Of a stretch of 64,000 nucleotides of DNA, positions 35,275-46,899 are shown piece after piece. The stretch's first letter is position 1. Each line of letters begins with the position of its first letter. The position numbers and the translations under genes are program-made. This DNA is from Adiantum capillus-veneris (Eukaryota > Streptophyta > Polypodiopsida > Polypodiales > Pteridaceae), in contig CM043946.1 of the NCBI GenBank assembly GCA_014529385.2, positions 21,010,577 to 21,074,576 on the forward strand, in the 5' to 3' direction. Under the pieces are notes generated by a model that made no database searches, was not told the DNA's origin, and was given only the letters and a program-made list of their open reading frames with translations.

Positions 35275-35597
35275 GTTAACAAAATTTATGTATGTACTTA
35301 GTGTATGCTTTGGAAATTCAAAACCTTAGTTGCCACTCCTCTTAGCCTTTGAAAATCGGCTCTTAAGTATCTACACCCACGGCTTGAAGTGGTTAATTAT
35401 AGAGAGACGTAGAGGAGTAGGTCTAACATAGTAGAGTTGCCAAGGCCATCTCCTTTTGGACTTCTTATGGCTCAATAATGGTAAAGCCGTAGACAAGTCG
35501 AAAAAGACTCCATTATTAAGTCCAAATCTCCCGAGGTGTGCACCATCCCCCACATAGTGGGCTCAACAAAACCGATAATAGATCCCAGTTCCACTTA

Positions 35598-35829
35598 CCC
35601 TAATATAATTAACAACATCAACCATTTATAGGCTACTTAAGGACCTCTCTTCTTAAGCAAGAAAAGAGAAACCAAATGCTCTGATACCAATGTAATGGAA
35701 TTAACAACATAAACCATTTATAGGCTACTTAAGGACCTCTAATATAATTAACAACATCAACCATTTATAGTCCACTTAAGGACCTCTCTTCTTAAGCAAA
35801 AAAAGATAAACCAAATGCTCTGATACCAA
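35598..35829 (-). repeat. Duplicated leader and primer-binding segment of element A
   Basis: The segment AACAACATCAACCATTTATAGGC ... CTTAAGGACCTCT ... CCAAATGCTCTGATACCAAT occurs more than once before the LTR. Copies of CTGATACCAATGTAATGGAATT lie at about 35681 and at the true LTR edge (35821). The extra copy carries about 12 bp of LTR end, so the duplication included the LTR junction. Confidence 0.8.
35817..35828 (-). other. Primer-binding site of element A (initiator tRNA-Met)
   Basis: Minus strand TGGTATCAGAGC, one base past the 5' LTR end; the standard complement of plant initiator tRNA-Met. Confidence 0.92.
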
Positions 35830-37419
35830 TGTAATGGAATTGGCCTATTTAATTTGAGAGTAGCGGAAATTAATGAGAGTACTTTTGAGAAATGAATTTG
35901 TGAGCATAGCGGGTGAACATAATTGAAGATAGCAACATAATCATAGCAACTAGTTAACTTGGCATGAACAATACTTTTGCAAGAGAGAGAATTTAGAGAA
36001 CATGACAACAGTTGAGGACTGGATTTATGTGGAGCCGGTCCCCCCTCCAATAGGCATTTGTATTATGATTTCTCCCATTAAGAGAGACTTGATACAATAC
36101 AATCTTTGTGTTCCTTGTGACCTATGTGATGCAATGAAGATGGAAAGCTTTATGCATCACAAACATAACATAGACTTGAAGAAAAGATTTAACTATCCGA
36201 AGCCTCAGTCCCAAGACCTCAAACACCTTCGAAGGTGGAGAGAGCTAGCAGGGAATGAGGGTAGGGAAGAGGAAGAAGAAACATTTCGTAAAAGAAAGAA
36301 TTAGTTCCTCACTTATCATAACTCTTGTTGCTAGCATACATAATAGCATAGTAATGAAGAAGAAGGAGATGGCAAGCTTAAGCATTGAATCATGGCTCTT
36401 GGTTGGATTTGCACTCCATAGCCAATAGTGTTGGTGTAGGCTCTCAACCTCTACTTGCTTCGAGAAGGAGAGGGAGCTCTTGCACTTTGCATAGCACCCG
36501 ATGAGAGTGTTTGTGAGTGTGTGTGGGTGAGTATATCTTACAAGAAACCCCCCTCCTTGCTAGGTCGACGCCCTCTTCTAGCTCATCATTGAAGCTCATT
36601 GGCGCATGCCAAGCCTAGCCAATCACAAGCTTGGGCCATTTCTAGCAATAGGTGTAGTCTTGGGACAAGTGTCCCCCTTTCCCCTTTGAGAGAGAGGACT
36701 TGATAAATGCAAAAACAATTAGATAATTGTTGTAAATTATCATTGGACCCCTTTTAATCCTAGACAATAGAGTTCAAGCACCTCATGGAGGTAACATGGG
36801 TAGGGGCTTGACATGTGTCCCTGTTGCCTCTTTAAGCTTGGGATTTCTTTGAGAGTGTCTGTGTGTGTTATCTCTCTAGCCCCTAAGAAAAGGGCTCGCC
36901 CCCCTCTTTGTAGAGATCTTTTTGACCTTTGGTGCTCAAGCACCTTAGTCATCAAGCATGACTAAGCACTTGGACTAGGGGTGTTCCCACAAGCATGTCA
37001 AAGCACCTCAAGTACCTTAATCATGCAGCAGGTCAAGCACCTCAAGCACCTTAATCATGCAATAGGTCAAGTACCTCAAGCACCTTAATCAAGCACCTCA
37101 AGCATGACAAGCACCTCGAGCTTGGGCTGGGTTCCCACCTCAAGCTCAGACCTAGCTTACCTAAGGTCATAGGACTTTTACACACATTATTGGAGGTCTT
37201 CAATGAAGCTAACCCTAAGGTCTTATGCTCCATCGGTTAGCCTTGCTCTTTGATAGACCATCTCTCATTTGGGCCCCTTTACCATTGGCCCCGTGTTGAG
37301 ATAGATCTATAAGCACATATCTATATCTTAACACTTATTCCCGTTCATTCTCCCACATTAAGTGATCAATTTAATATGAGAAAATCATTTGGGTTGGTTA
37401 GATATTAGATTTTATGACA
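35830..37419 (-). repeat. Element A 5' LTR
   Basis: 1590 bp, TG...CA termini, ending against the AAGAG target duplication. The U3 part carries the irregular CAAGCACCTTAATC-type tandem repeat (about 36,933-37,111). Confidence 0.95.
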
Positions 37420-37529
37420 AAGAGAGCCTTATAAGACAAAAACTTTGTTCATCTTTAACATTTGTACATTTGCTTACTCCAGGGAAGCATTGTAAGCATT
37501 GAAAAGATTTAGGTGATCCTTTAATTATA

Positions 37530-38934
37530 TGCCTTGCATCCATTTAGCATCTTCAAAAGGATAATTCTTAAACTTAATAAGATATCGTCGGATAGTCTTA
37601 TCGCATCTGAGTACCTTGTCTTCATGTCAAAGAATGGACTCGGGCTGCAGCACCTCTTCTTGGTCTTCAATCTCCGGTGGGTCTTCAATGGTTGGTTCTT
37701 GAGGTGGCTCTCCTTTGTAAGGCTTTAGTAGACTCACATGGAAAGCATTTTGTATGAGCCAATGGTTGGGAAACTTGAGCTGATAGGCCATCTCATTAAT
37801 TGGCCTAAGAATCTGAAAGGGACCATAGTACCTTTTTGCTAACTTAGCATAGTACTTTTGGTGTCCCATAGGATTCTTGCCCGTCATGTGCCTTAATTGA
37901 GCCTTGGGAAATTTAAGTAAAACCTAATCATTCTCTTTAAAGGCTTGGGCTCTTTCTTATCAGCAGCATCCTTTTGCCTTTTCTATTAGATAAAGATAGC
38001 ATCCTTAATCTTTTGGAAAGATTCTTGTAGGTCTCAGCTATACTCATCTGCAGAGAAGATCTTCCCATGTACCTTAAGTAGCAAGGGACTTTTTGATATT
38101 CCCTCAATTACTTCAAAAGGTGCTTTTCCCGTGGAAGTATGTACATTGTTATTGTAGGCAATACTCCACTAAGGGTAAGTACTTCTCCCATTGGGGCCTT
38201 TGATCTACTTCCGTTACATAGGATTTTAGTAGATCAAGAATTGTTAGGTTAGCTATTTCACTTTGGCCATCCATTTGTGGGCGATAGGCCGAAGAGAAGT
38301 TTAGCTTTGTCCCTAAATTCTCAAAGATACCCTTCCAAAAATTACTGGTCATTCTAGGATCTCTATCCGACACTGTGGACATTGGCAAGCCATGGTACTC
38401 GAAGATTTGTGAAATGAAGAGGGTTGCCATTTAATGGGCTTTGATAGTCTTTTTGACACATATAAAATGATCTTGTTTATTGAACCTATAAACTATTGTC
38501 ATGGATATACTCTCCGATGGTGAATTAGGGATTGGCAAAGGTTGAAGCAATCCAGGTTGCTTTCCTCTATCAAAATTTGTCTTTTGGCATACCACACATT
38601 TAGAAACATACTCTTGTATGTTTTCTTTCATGGTAGGACAATAGAAATATGTTTCAATCCCCTTTAGGATAGACTGAATCCCTCTATGCCCAACATAAAG
38701 AGAAGCATGAGACTCATATATTACTTTCTGACGTAGTGAGTTAGTAATGCATAGTCTATTGCCATAGAGAAGAAAACCATTTTGTAAGGTAAATGCTTGC
38801 TTTTTCTTCCCTAGTGCAAGGGATGAATACACATCTCTCAAATTGGGGTCAATAGCATACTCATCTATCATAGAAGATAGATCATTGTGAGTTGCTATGA
38901 AAACCACATTCACTCTCGAATGTTGAGAGTGCAT
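37530..38934 (-). pseudogene. Integrase and chromodomain of element B
   Basis: Pieces in several frames. 38431-38934 holds the zinc-finger region (GHRGIQSILKGIETYFYCPT, then CVVCQKTNFDRG). 38149-38430 holds the core with VSDRDPRMTSNFWKGI and QSEIANLTILDLLKSYV. 37627-37887 holds the C-terminal region ([20 protein letters not shown]). A chromodomain tail ending near 37,530 is in another frame. Homologous throughout to element A; inactive. Confidence 0.85.
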
Positions 38935-40280
38935 CGGCTACTTGATTATGCTTGCCAGCAATGTGAGCAATATAAAAATGAAATCGCAAAAGGAAATTTT
39001 CCCACCTCATTTGTTTGTCAGAGAGCTTGTTCTGCGTCATAAAGTACTTAAGACTTTGGTGATTTGTTAGCAGAATGAAAGGAGTCCCAATAAATAGTGC
39101 TTCCATGAGTCTAAGGCATGTAGAACTGCAAGGAGCTCCTTTTCATATATGCCTAGAGCTTGCTCAACAAGGTCGAGCCTTTGACTTTCATAGGGTATGG
39201 CGTGCCCTTCTTGAAGCAAAACAGCTCCAAGGCAATCACCACAAGCATCACATTGGACTCAAATAGATTTGATAGATCCAGTAGTGTAAGCACAGGTTGA
39301 GAGATAAGCTTTTCTTTAAGATTTTTGAAAGCGTTGTTCTCCTTGGTATACCATGGGGTTTTTTCTTTGTTAGGTCATGTAATGGTCCTACTATTAGTGC
39401 GAACTTTTCTATGAAGCATCTATAGTATGCACACATACCTATAAATCTTCTTAGTCATGAAGATTCCTTGGTTTAGGCCATCCTTTTATTACCTCTAACT
39501 TTGATGGATCCATTTGGATGCCATCTTGAGAGATAATGTGACCTAAATACTGAATCTCTTGTAAGAAAAATTCATTTTTCTTTCAGTTAATATAAAGTTT
39601 ATTCTCTCTTAGAAGTTGAAATATTACCTGGAGGTGTTGCTTGTGTTTATCTAGTGAATTAGAGTAGATGATAATATCATGGAAGAACACTCCAGTAAAG
39701 GTTTGGTGAGGCCTGAATAGCTTCTCCAAGTGGTTGAATGTGGCTGGTGCATTGGTCAAGCCAAAAGGAATGACAATATATTCGTAAAGACCAAACGTAG
39801 TGCAAAATACCTTCTTTACAATGTCTTGATCAACTATCCTTATTTGATTATAGGCACTTTTTAGGTCAATCCTCCTGAAGTAGGTGGACCCTTGTAGCTT
39901 ATCAAATAGGTCTTATACCTGTGGAATGGGAAACCTGTTTTTTATAGTGATCCTATTTAGTGCTCTATAGTTGACACACAAACGATATGTGCCGTCTTTA
40001 TTTTTCACTAATAGCACAGGTGAGAAAAATGGAGATGAGCTAGGCCTAACCATGCCCTTCTCAACTAACTCATGCACTTGTTGCATAATCTCCTCTTGTT
40101 GAGCTTGAGAAACTCTATAAGGAGGTTTATTAGGTGGTGAGCTTCCTGGAAGAAGTTCAATTGGATGGTCATCATTGCCTCGTTTAGGAGGTAGCTCACA
40201 AGGGATGTCGTCAATAAAGACATCTTGAAACCCCTTGAGAAAATTGGATAACTCTATTTCCTTGTGATTTTTTATATTTT
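38882..40280 (-). pseudogene. RT and RNase H of element B, heavily broken
   Basis: RNase H blocks FILLTNHQSLKYFMTQNKLS and FYIAHIAGKHNQVADAL lie at 38882-39106, and MCAYYRCFIEKFALIVGPLH lies at 39248-39436. The RT palm region shows only in fragments. Around 39,665-39,700 the catalytic box reads GVFFHDIIIYS, with His for the first Asp. The fragments lie in different frames. Confidence 0.8.
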
Positions 40281-40286
40281 CTTTTG

Positions 40287-41030
40287 CTAAAGCATTAGGT
40301 TCATTTTGAGATCTTTAACAAAAATCATGTACATGGAAATAGAGCTCTTCATTGACTTATTGAAATCTTGCGTATGTACAATGGGTATGGTGTTACCCAT
40401 TTTCTTAGCATCTATGTACGTATCTTTTTTCATGTACCTAAAGTAGATTTTCCTTCCAGGGAATTTAACATTGGTAGCCATGCGCTCAAACCATGGTGCC
40501 CCTAGGATTACATCCTTGTGCTTGAGAGGAAAGATAAAGAAGTCATCTTTGTCCACATAGCTTTGGACATGGAGCCTCAATTTTTCAATTAAGGGAGTCA
40601 CCAAAGTTTCTTGCCCCTTGAAAGCACCATCTACGGGTAGGAAATCTCCCATCTCATAGGCTTGGATACCTAGCTTGGTGGACAACTGTATGGATATGAA
40701 ATTGTGAGTAGAACCACGGTTAAAGAGAATAAAAGCATCATGTTCTCTTACCTTTCCCCAAGCATGGCATAGAGGAGATCCTTTGTGGTGAGCTTCCTCT
40801 TCTTGGATTTTGACCAAGGTAGCTCTAGGAGGTTCATGGCGGGTGTTCTTTTGGCGACAAGTGCGGTATGCATGCCCGTGCTCGTTGCACTTGAAACAAC
40901 GGTTATCCTTGCGATAACGCTCAAGATTTCTCGAGAGAGATTTTGTTTCCATTGTAAACTCCCTTCTCCTTAGCTTTGTTGGAATTGCCCTTAGAAGACT
41001 TTTGGACATTGGCCTTCCCCTTAGGCTCAT
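40287..41030 (-). pseudogene. Nucleocapsid and protease of element B
   Basis: 247 residues with CFKCNEHGHAYRTC (intact CCHC knuckle). The protease region AFILFNRGSTHNFISIQLST has Asn where the catalytic Asp is expected. LGAPWFERMATNVKFPG follows. The frame stops at 40287 before the RT entry region. Compared with A the protease is mutated differently, so the two losses are independent. Confidence 0.85.
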
Positions 41031-42339
41031 TGGAACCCTTGTTTTCCATGGGCTTAGAATTTCTTTTAGCCCCTGTTTGGAAATTGATTCGAGAAGCCAC
41101 CATAGTATGGTGTATAACCGCCGATATGGTGCGTGTCCTTTGGGAGTTGATATACTCCGCCATTTCTTTAGTTAAGCCCACGAAAAATTGTTGCTTTCTC
41201 TCTCCAAAATCCATCTTTTTGAAGACAGTGGCTTTGAAATGTAAGTCCCAAAACTTATCTACATATTTGTGAATGGATTTGTAGGGAGAGAGCTTCAAGC
41301 TCTGCCATTCCGTGAGTACTTTGGCTTTGGTATCGGTGGCCAAAAACTGCTTCATAATGGAAGCTCTTAAAGCTTTCCATGTTTGTGGAGTTTCATCGTT
41401 GGCCCATAGGCTAGACCACCATTGCCTGACGGACTTTTGAAAGTGCGTAGCTACATGGTGTAGCTTAGAGGACTCCTTGAAGCCCTCATCTCCAAACGCC
41501 GCATCAAATTGTTGGATAAAGGCCAATACTTTTTCTGTAGCACCAAAGGTGCCATCGTAGGTAAGGAAAGAGATGCTCTTTCCTCCTCTTTGAACTTTTT
41601 GAGCTTAGACGACCTCTTCCGTGCGGCATAGGATTTCCTATGGCCTCTTCTTTTGATGGTTTAAAAGTTGCACCATTGCTTTCTTTAGAAGATGAAGAAT
41701 TTGAGGAAGATGGAGAAGAGGGGTGACCTCTTTCGCGCCTTTTCCTTGCCTTGATCTTCTTTGTCTGCACCATCACTTTCGTAAGAGGAAGAGGATGAAG
41801 AAGATGGAGAAGAGGGTGTCCTCTTTCTTGCCTTTTTATTATCTTACTTTTTGTCATCCCTCTTTGAATTATGTTGTGGAGAAGTGTGCGATGGTCTTCT
41901 CCATTTTGGAGTTGATGGAGAGCATTTAGCCCATCCTCTTCATGGAGCCATCTCCGTCGATGTGGCAGGAGACTCACTTCTTTCTTGTTTTTTTGGTGGA
42001 GGCTCTTGAGTGCTCGTTTTAGAAGGAGATGCGTCATCAAGAAAAAAAATTGAGCCCTTCGTTTTGGATCCTCTTCTTCTTCCCAAATCGGAGAGAGGCC
42101 TCTTTTGGGAGTCTCGCAAGGAGGCTTCCTAGGTACTCTCTCGTCATAGTGGGGATCTTGGAGAATCCCATGAGCACAAAGCTACTGTTGCACTCACTTT
42201 GGAGGGATGGATTGCCCATGGCTTTTTGAAGCCTAGAAACAAGGTAGTTAACAAGCATAGGGGCATCATTAGTAGCCTTATCATTAGTAAAATCAAAGCT
42301 ATCAACATTAATTTCACTTTCTTTACTATTGTCAGTCAT
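40921..42339 (-). pseudogene. Gag of element B
   Basis: The ATG at 42337-42339 opens MTDNSKESEINVDSFDF and continues to about 42,037. A charged Lys/Arg/Ser-rich linker follows in another frame (41504-42040). The capsid (40921-41526) has FIQQFDAAFGDEGF, FQKSVRQWWSSLWAND, SIMKQFLATDTKAKVLTEWQ and GLTKEMAEYINSQRTRTISA. At least two frameshifts are present. Confidence 0.85.
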
Positions 42340-42729
42340 TCTAACAACTTTTAGGTGTACTTTTGGCACTTCAAGCCCTAGTTGCTACTCCTCTTTACCG
42401 CTTTAGAAAAGCACTCAAACTATTGTACCCTTGGCTCCAATACCATTAATTGCAAGGAATAGAAGAGAGGGTCTTTCAACACCAAAACAGCACCGACTCC
42501 TGTCAAGATTCTAATATCTCAATAGTGGTTAAGCCATAGGAAAGCCCCGTAGGACTCCACTATTAAGACCATATCTCTCAACGGTGATGCCCCATTCTCT
42601 ACACAAAGGCATATGCACTGCAAGGCTGAAAATTTCCCTATTCTTCTTACTCAAATTCAATTAATAGTACCAACCATTGATAGCTAGGTTGAGGACCTCC
42701 CTTCTTGAGAAAGAAAAGTGAAAGCTTGT

Positions 42730-42741
42730 GCTCTGATACCA
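42730..42741 (-). other. Primer-binding site of element B (initiator tRNA-Met)
   Basis: Minus strand TGGTATCAGAGC, one base past the 5' LTR end. Confidence 0.9.
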
Positions 42742-42742
42742 T

Positions 42743-44410
42743 TGTAACATTTAAGGGCCTAGTAACTTTTGTGTAGCAGAAAATAGCATGAACATAGTGA
42801 GCATTTCATTAGAACAGATTCTTAAGATAATAACAAGAGTGCTTGGGTGGAGAGAGCAGTAAAAAGTATAACACCTAGTTAGATAGCATGAGCAATACTT
42901 CAAAAGAAAGAAAAATTAAGCTATTGACAATAGTTGAGGACCAGATTTACATGGATCCGGTCCCCCCTCCAAAAGGCTTTGTATTATGGTTTCTCCCATC
43001 AAGAGAGACATTTTACAATACAATTCTTTGTGTTCCTTCAATACTAGCTACTGCAATGAAGATGGAAGATTCAAGCACTAATCAAAACACTTATAAAACA
43101 CAACATCAATTCTGTCACGGTCTCAGACCCAAGACCTCACACACCTTCAAAGATGGTGAGAGCTAGCGGGGTGTGAGAGGTGATTGAGAGGAAGAAGGAG
43201 TAGTCTTACGAGAAAGATGTACATCTCCTCACATAATCACTCATGTTAGCATATCTTAGCTTAGTAATTAGCATGGTAGAGGAGATGAGCATACATTGAG
43301 TCTTGGATCTTGGTTGGATTTGCATCACAAAGCCAAGTGTTGTTGGTGTAGGCATTCCTTCTCATAGGCTTTGGAGTAGGTGAATCTTGGCTCTTGGTTG
43401 GATTTGCATCACAAATCCAAGTGTTGTTGGTGTAGGCCTTTTTTCTCACACGCTTGGAGTAGGTGATAAGCTTTCCATTAAAGCTTGAGAAGGAGAGAGA
43501 GAGAGTCTTCTTGCTCCACACACGATATAGTGTGAGTGTGTATGCAATAATTCATTGTAAAATTCAGCCCCCTCTCTCTCTCGGTCAACCCCTCGTTCTA
43601 TTTGCTCTTGCTAGCACCTCATTAGACCTCTCCCAGCTTAGCCAATGAGAGTTAAGTAGCATAAGTGATAGCCTTCTGACATGTATACCCCTTTCCACTT
43701 TTGTGAGAGATTTAGATAATTAATTAATGCAACTAAACTCTGATTAACCCTTTGTCTCCTGGCCAATAGAAATCAGGCAGCCATTGGACTGTTGCTCATT
43801 GGACCCCTTGGGAGACTGTACAATAGTCTTCTAGAGAGCTTAATTCGTATTGGTTTTTTTATTAAGTGTTTTGAAATCAATTAAACTAGATTTACTTTAG
43901 CCTATTTCTCATTGGTCCACCTCCATGGCCATCCAATAGGATTTGAGTACACCTTGTGGGCATCTAGGCTAGGGAGCTGACATGTGTCCCTCATTTCCTT
44001 TGTGTAAAGGAGGCTTGTGATTGTGTGTGTGTGTTTCTCTCTCATCCCCTACTTGCAAGGGTCTCCCCCTCCTTTGTAGGAGTTTAAAAGAAATTTTGGG
44101 TACACACACAAAGCATCCAATTTCCTAAGCTTTGACCTTTGAACACAGCCTTTGAATTTTGGAACCTTAGCATTTTGGAAGTCTTAATGGGATTAACCTT
44201 AGGGTCTTTAAAACCCATTGTTGCACATTGATCTTTTGTAGATGGCCTCTCATTTGGATCCCTATTTTCCCTCCTTTGGATCCCTACTGTGGCCGATTTG
44301 CCAGCTTAACCAATATTCTAGCTTTTTCTCCCTTGGCACTTACCCATATTAAATGATCAATTTAACATGAGAAAATTATTTAGGAGATTTAGATATTACT
44401 TATTATGACA
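42743..44410 (-). repeat. Element B 5' LTR
   Basis: 1668 bp, TG...CA. It pairs with 26764-28356. The roughly 75-bp difference is at least partly a local duplication near 43300-43440, where the phrase TTGGTTGGATTTGCATCACAAA appears twice. Confidence 0.92.
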
Positions 44411-44415
44411 TGTTC

Positions 44416-45010
44416 TAATGCTACCCATGTTTCTTGAAATGCATTATGCATGTGATTGGCTAGGCTTAGAGGGGTCCAATGAACTTCAAGCTTGAGCTAC
44501 AAGGAGGAGTCAACAAAAGCAAGCAAGGGGTGTGATTGGGGGTATACTCTCTCTCACACACTCATTTTTCACACATTCTCACTTGGTGAAAGTGCAAGAA
44601 CTGCATCTTCTTGTCTAGTCTTGTTGAGCAGTTGAGAGCCTACACCAACAGTCTTGTCTATGGAATGTAAATCAAACCAAGAGCGATGCTTTAATGCTTA
44701 AGATTTTCATCTTATCCATCTTCATTTACTATGCTATTATATATGCTAGCAAGAAGAGTGATGATAAGTGAGGAACTATTTTTTTCTCCAATGAATGTTT
44801 CTTCTTCCTCTTCCCTACCCTCATTCCCCGCTAGCTCTCTCCACCTTTGAAGGTGCTTGAGGCCTTAGGACTGAGGTCGTGGATGGTTAATGATATTATA
44901 GAGTTTATGTTATGGTCGTCATGCATGAAGATTTCCATCATCATAGCATCACCAAGGTCACAAGGAACAAAAAGATTGTATTGTACCAAGTCTCTCTTTA
45001 TGGGAGAATC
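44416..45010 (+). repeat. Element C 3' LTR, segment 2
   Basis: Continues LTR C after element B. It shares GTGATTGGCTAGGCTT and the GAGAGCCTACACCAACA region with the inverted LTRs of A, and ends in the ATC target of the CACTA insertion. Confidence 0.88.
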
Positions 45011-45250
45011 CACTATAACATATGCATGGTATTATCGCCCGCATTACCGCACAAAAACAAATAAATTTGAAACATGAAATTTCCTGTAAGCAGAAAAGCG
45101 TACGGCAAAAATTGCGGTAATAGTCTAGCGGTAAAGTTTGCGGTAATGGATGCGGCTAAATTCCCGCAAGTATTGCCACGTGTGTTACTGCAACCATATC
45201 CGCAATCATTACCGCAACGATGTTATCGCGAGCATTACCGCGTGCGGGTT
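45011..45250. repeat. CACTA left terminal and subterminal repeats
   Basis: After the terminal repeat, the motif GCGGTAAT or its complement ATTACCGC (and close variants) appears at least six times in both orientations. In En/Spm such short subterminal repeats are binding sites for the element's own DNA-binding protein. Confidence 0.85.
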
Positions 45251-45658
45251 TATTATAAAAAAACATATGACCGTTTGGATGATCCTTTGCAGGACCATCC
45301 AAAAGGTCATCTATTTTTTTATTTATTTAAAATATTTTTCAAAATTATTATTAATTACAAGAAATTTAATTACAACAAAATATCAATTGAGCAAAGTACA
45401 ATTGGACAATACATTGAGCCAAAAAAATGATTGATAATTTTATTTACATAAGTGGAATTACAATTGGAGGAGGTATTGAGCCAAAAAATGATAGGTAATT
45501 GCATTTACATTAAGAGGGCCAAAAAAGCCCGCGTATACAAAATAGAGGATGGTCATGGCCAAAACGCTAACGCGTTTGTGCAATTTGCTCATGGGGGAGA
45601 GGGCAGCATTTTGCGTGGAACTCCTTGACTCTACAAAACCAGAAAAAGAAACGGCGAC

Positions 45659-46160
45659 TCATGGTAATATTATACTTACAAAAAATAGCAACCAATTAAT
45701 TAAATGAAAAACATTAGGTTTTTTTACAATAAAACTAATATTTTTACTTACATATTTGTCTTTCCAGGCCGTTTTTCCTCCCAAACCATAATGCGTAGGA
45801 GTCTGATGGGATCTGGCCTCAACTTGGCGCGTATACATCCTCACGTCCGTTGCCCTTTTGTCCTCTTTCTCTTCCATAGCTGTCTCCCACTCCACATCAT
45901 GGACATTTCCTGGCCGATACCTGTGCTCAAAAGACTCCATTGTCTTCTTTGTAGATCTCCTCACACTAGATTTTTGTTCTTGAGAAATGTTTTGACATGC
46001 TCTTGCAACCATTGCCTTGAGAATTGTTGCCCCTCAGGGTTGGGGAAACGCATGTGCATGGTTGTCTCTATATATGTGAGGTTGTAGGGATCGTGCTGAT
46101 CAAATTTGAGAAAACAATTGATATATGTAGAATGGATTAATTGGTTGACGTGTGTGCGGA
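45659..46160 (-). pseudogene. Second (accessory) ORF region of the CACTA element
   Basis: Minus-strand coding in two frames. About 46,160-45,965 gives ETTMHMRFPNPEGQQFSRQW, then QEHVKTFLKNKNL. 45659-46012 gives 117 residues including YTRQVEARSHQTPTHYGLGG. Its place between the subterminal repeats and the transposase suggests the TnpA-like partner, but I cannot confirm the family. A frameshift lies near 45,970. Further upstream (46,284-46,589) an open frame is present but unconvincing. Confidence 0.45.
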
Positions 46161-46899
46161 ATCTCCTGCCCTACGCTGTCCCGAGATCCACCATACCTCC
46201 TCTATGAACCTGGTAGTATAACCCGCGAGCATCTGGTGCAGGCATGTCATGGTCCTCATCTTCTACTGGAGCAGAGAGTGAGACTATGGAGGAGAATTTG
46301 TAGTACTCCCCCCCTCCCAAACAACAACTAGCTCCACTCCATCGTCGAGATCGACTGGCGCTAGTGCGCGAGCTGCCCTAGCGCTAACTGCCATAAGGGC
46401 ACCGACGTGAATCTGGGACAGAAGGTGGGATAGGTTATGGATAGGTGGACGCCCGTGGTGTTGCACCCAAGGGCGTCGAACCCTGGGGAGTTGGACTCTG
46501 TGAAGGAAAAGATGAACCTGGAGTTGTAGGTGGAAAACTCTGCAGGAACAGAGTGCCACCAGTCGGAGTAGAGACCTCAGATAATCCAAAAGCTGCTAGC
46601 TATGCCGGTGAATAGCGCTGCGTAAGGGTCTACTGCGAACCTTACTACTCCTCCCAAAGATGCAATTCCCTCTCCACATGTGGATTGGTCAGAGGTACGG
46701 CAACGGACCCACCAAGAGCGTCTCGAAACCAGCCGAACCCTGATGATGACTATTGAGGCAACGGCTGTGAATGATAGGCAGAGAGAGCATGCGAAGAAGC
46801 TTCCGAAAGAATGAGGAGTGAGCTACTTGATTTGACACACACTGCACTATATGAGAGCAATGCTAGTGTCTACACACTTTTGAGGTATGTATACAGATT

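Larger units (their letters stand above)
28661..37419 (-). mobile_element. Element A: full-length Ty3 chromovirus nested in element B
   Basis: 8759 bp with LTRs at 35830-37419 (5') and 28661-30243 (3'). It is flanked by a perfect 5-bp target duplication AAGAG (28656-28660 and 37420-37424). Termini are TG...CA. Initiator-Met primer site, polypurine tract, gag, protease, RT, RNase H, integrase and chromodomain are all recognisable, but stops and frameshifts interrupt the polyprotein. LTRs match element C; the internal region matches B. Confidence 0.96.
26764..44410 (-). mobile_element. Element B: Ty3 chromovirus with both LTRs, interrupted by element A
   Basis: LTRs are 42743-44410 (5') and 26764-28356 (3'). 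The flanking target site is TGTCC (26759-26763) and TGTTC (44411-44415), one mismatch. The initiator-Met primer site is at 42730-42741 and the polypurine tract at 28360-28369. Coding runs gag (42339) to integrase plus chromodomain (37.5 kb), all broken. Element A interrupts B between the pol stop and the polypurine tract, so B alone is about 8.9 kb. Confidence 0.92.

Noticed and set aside
46284-46589. 101-residue minus-strand frame inside the CACTA element as a real exon
   Set aside because: Leu/Arg/His-rich composition without a motif; another frame in the same place looks equally plausible.
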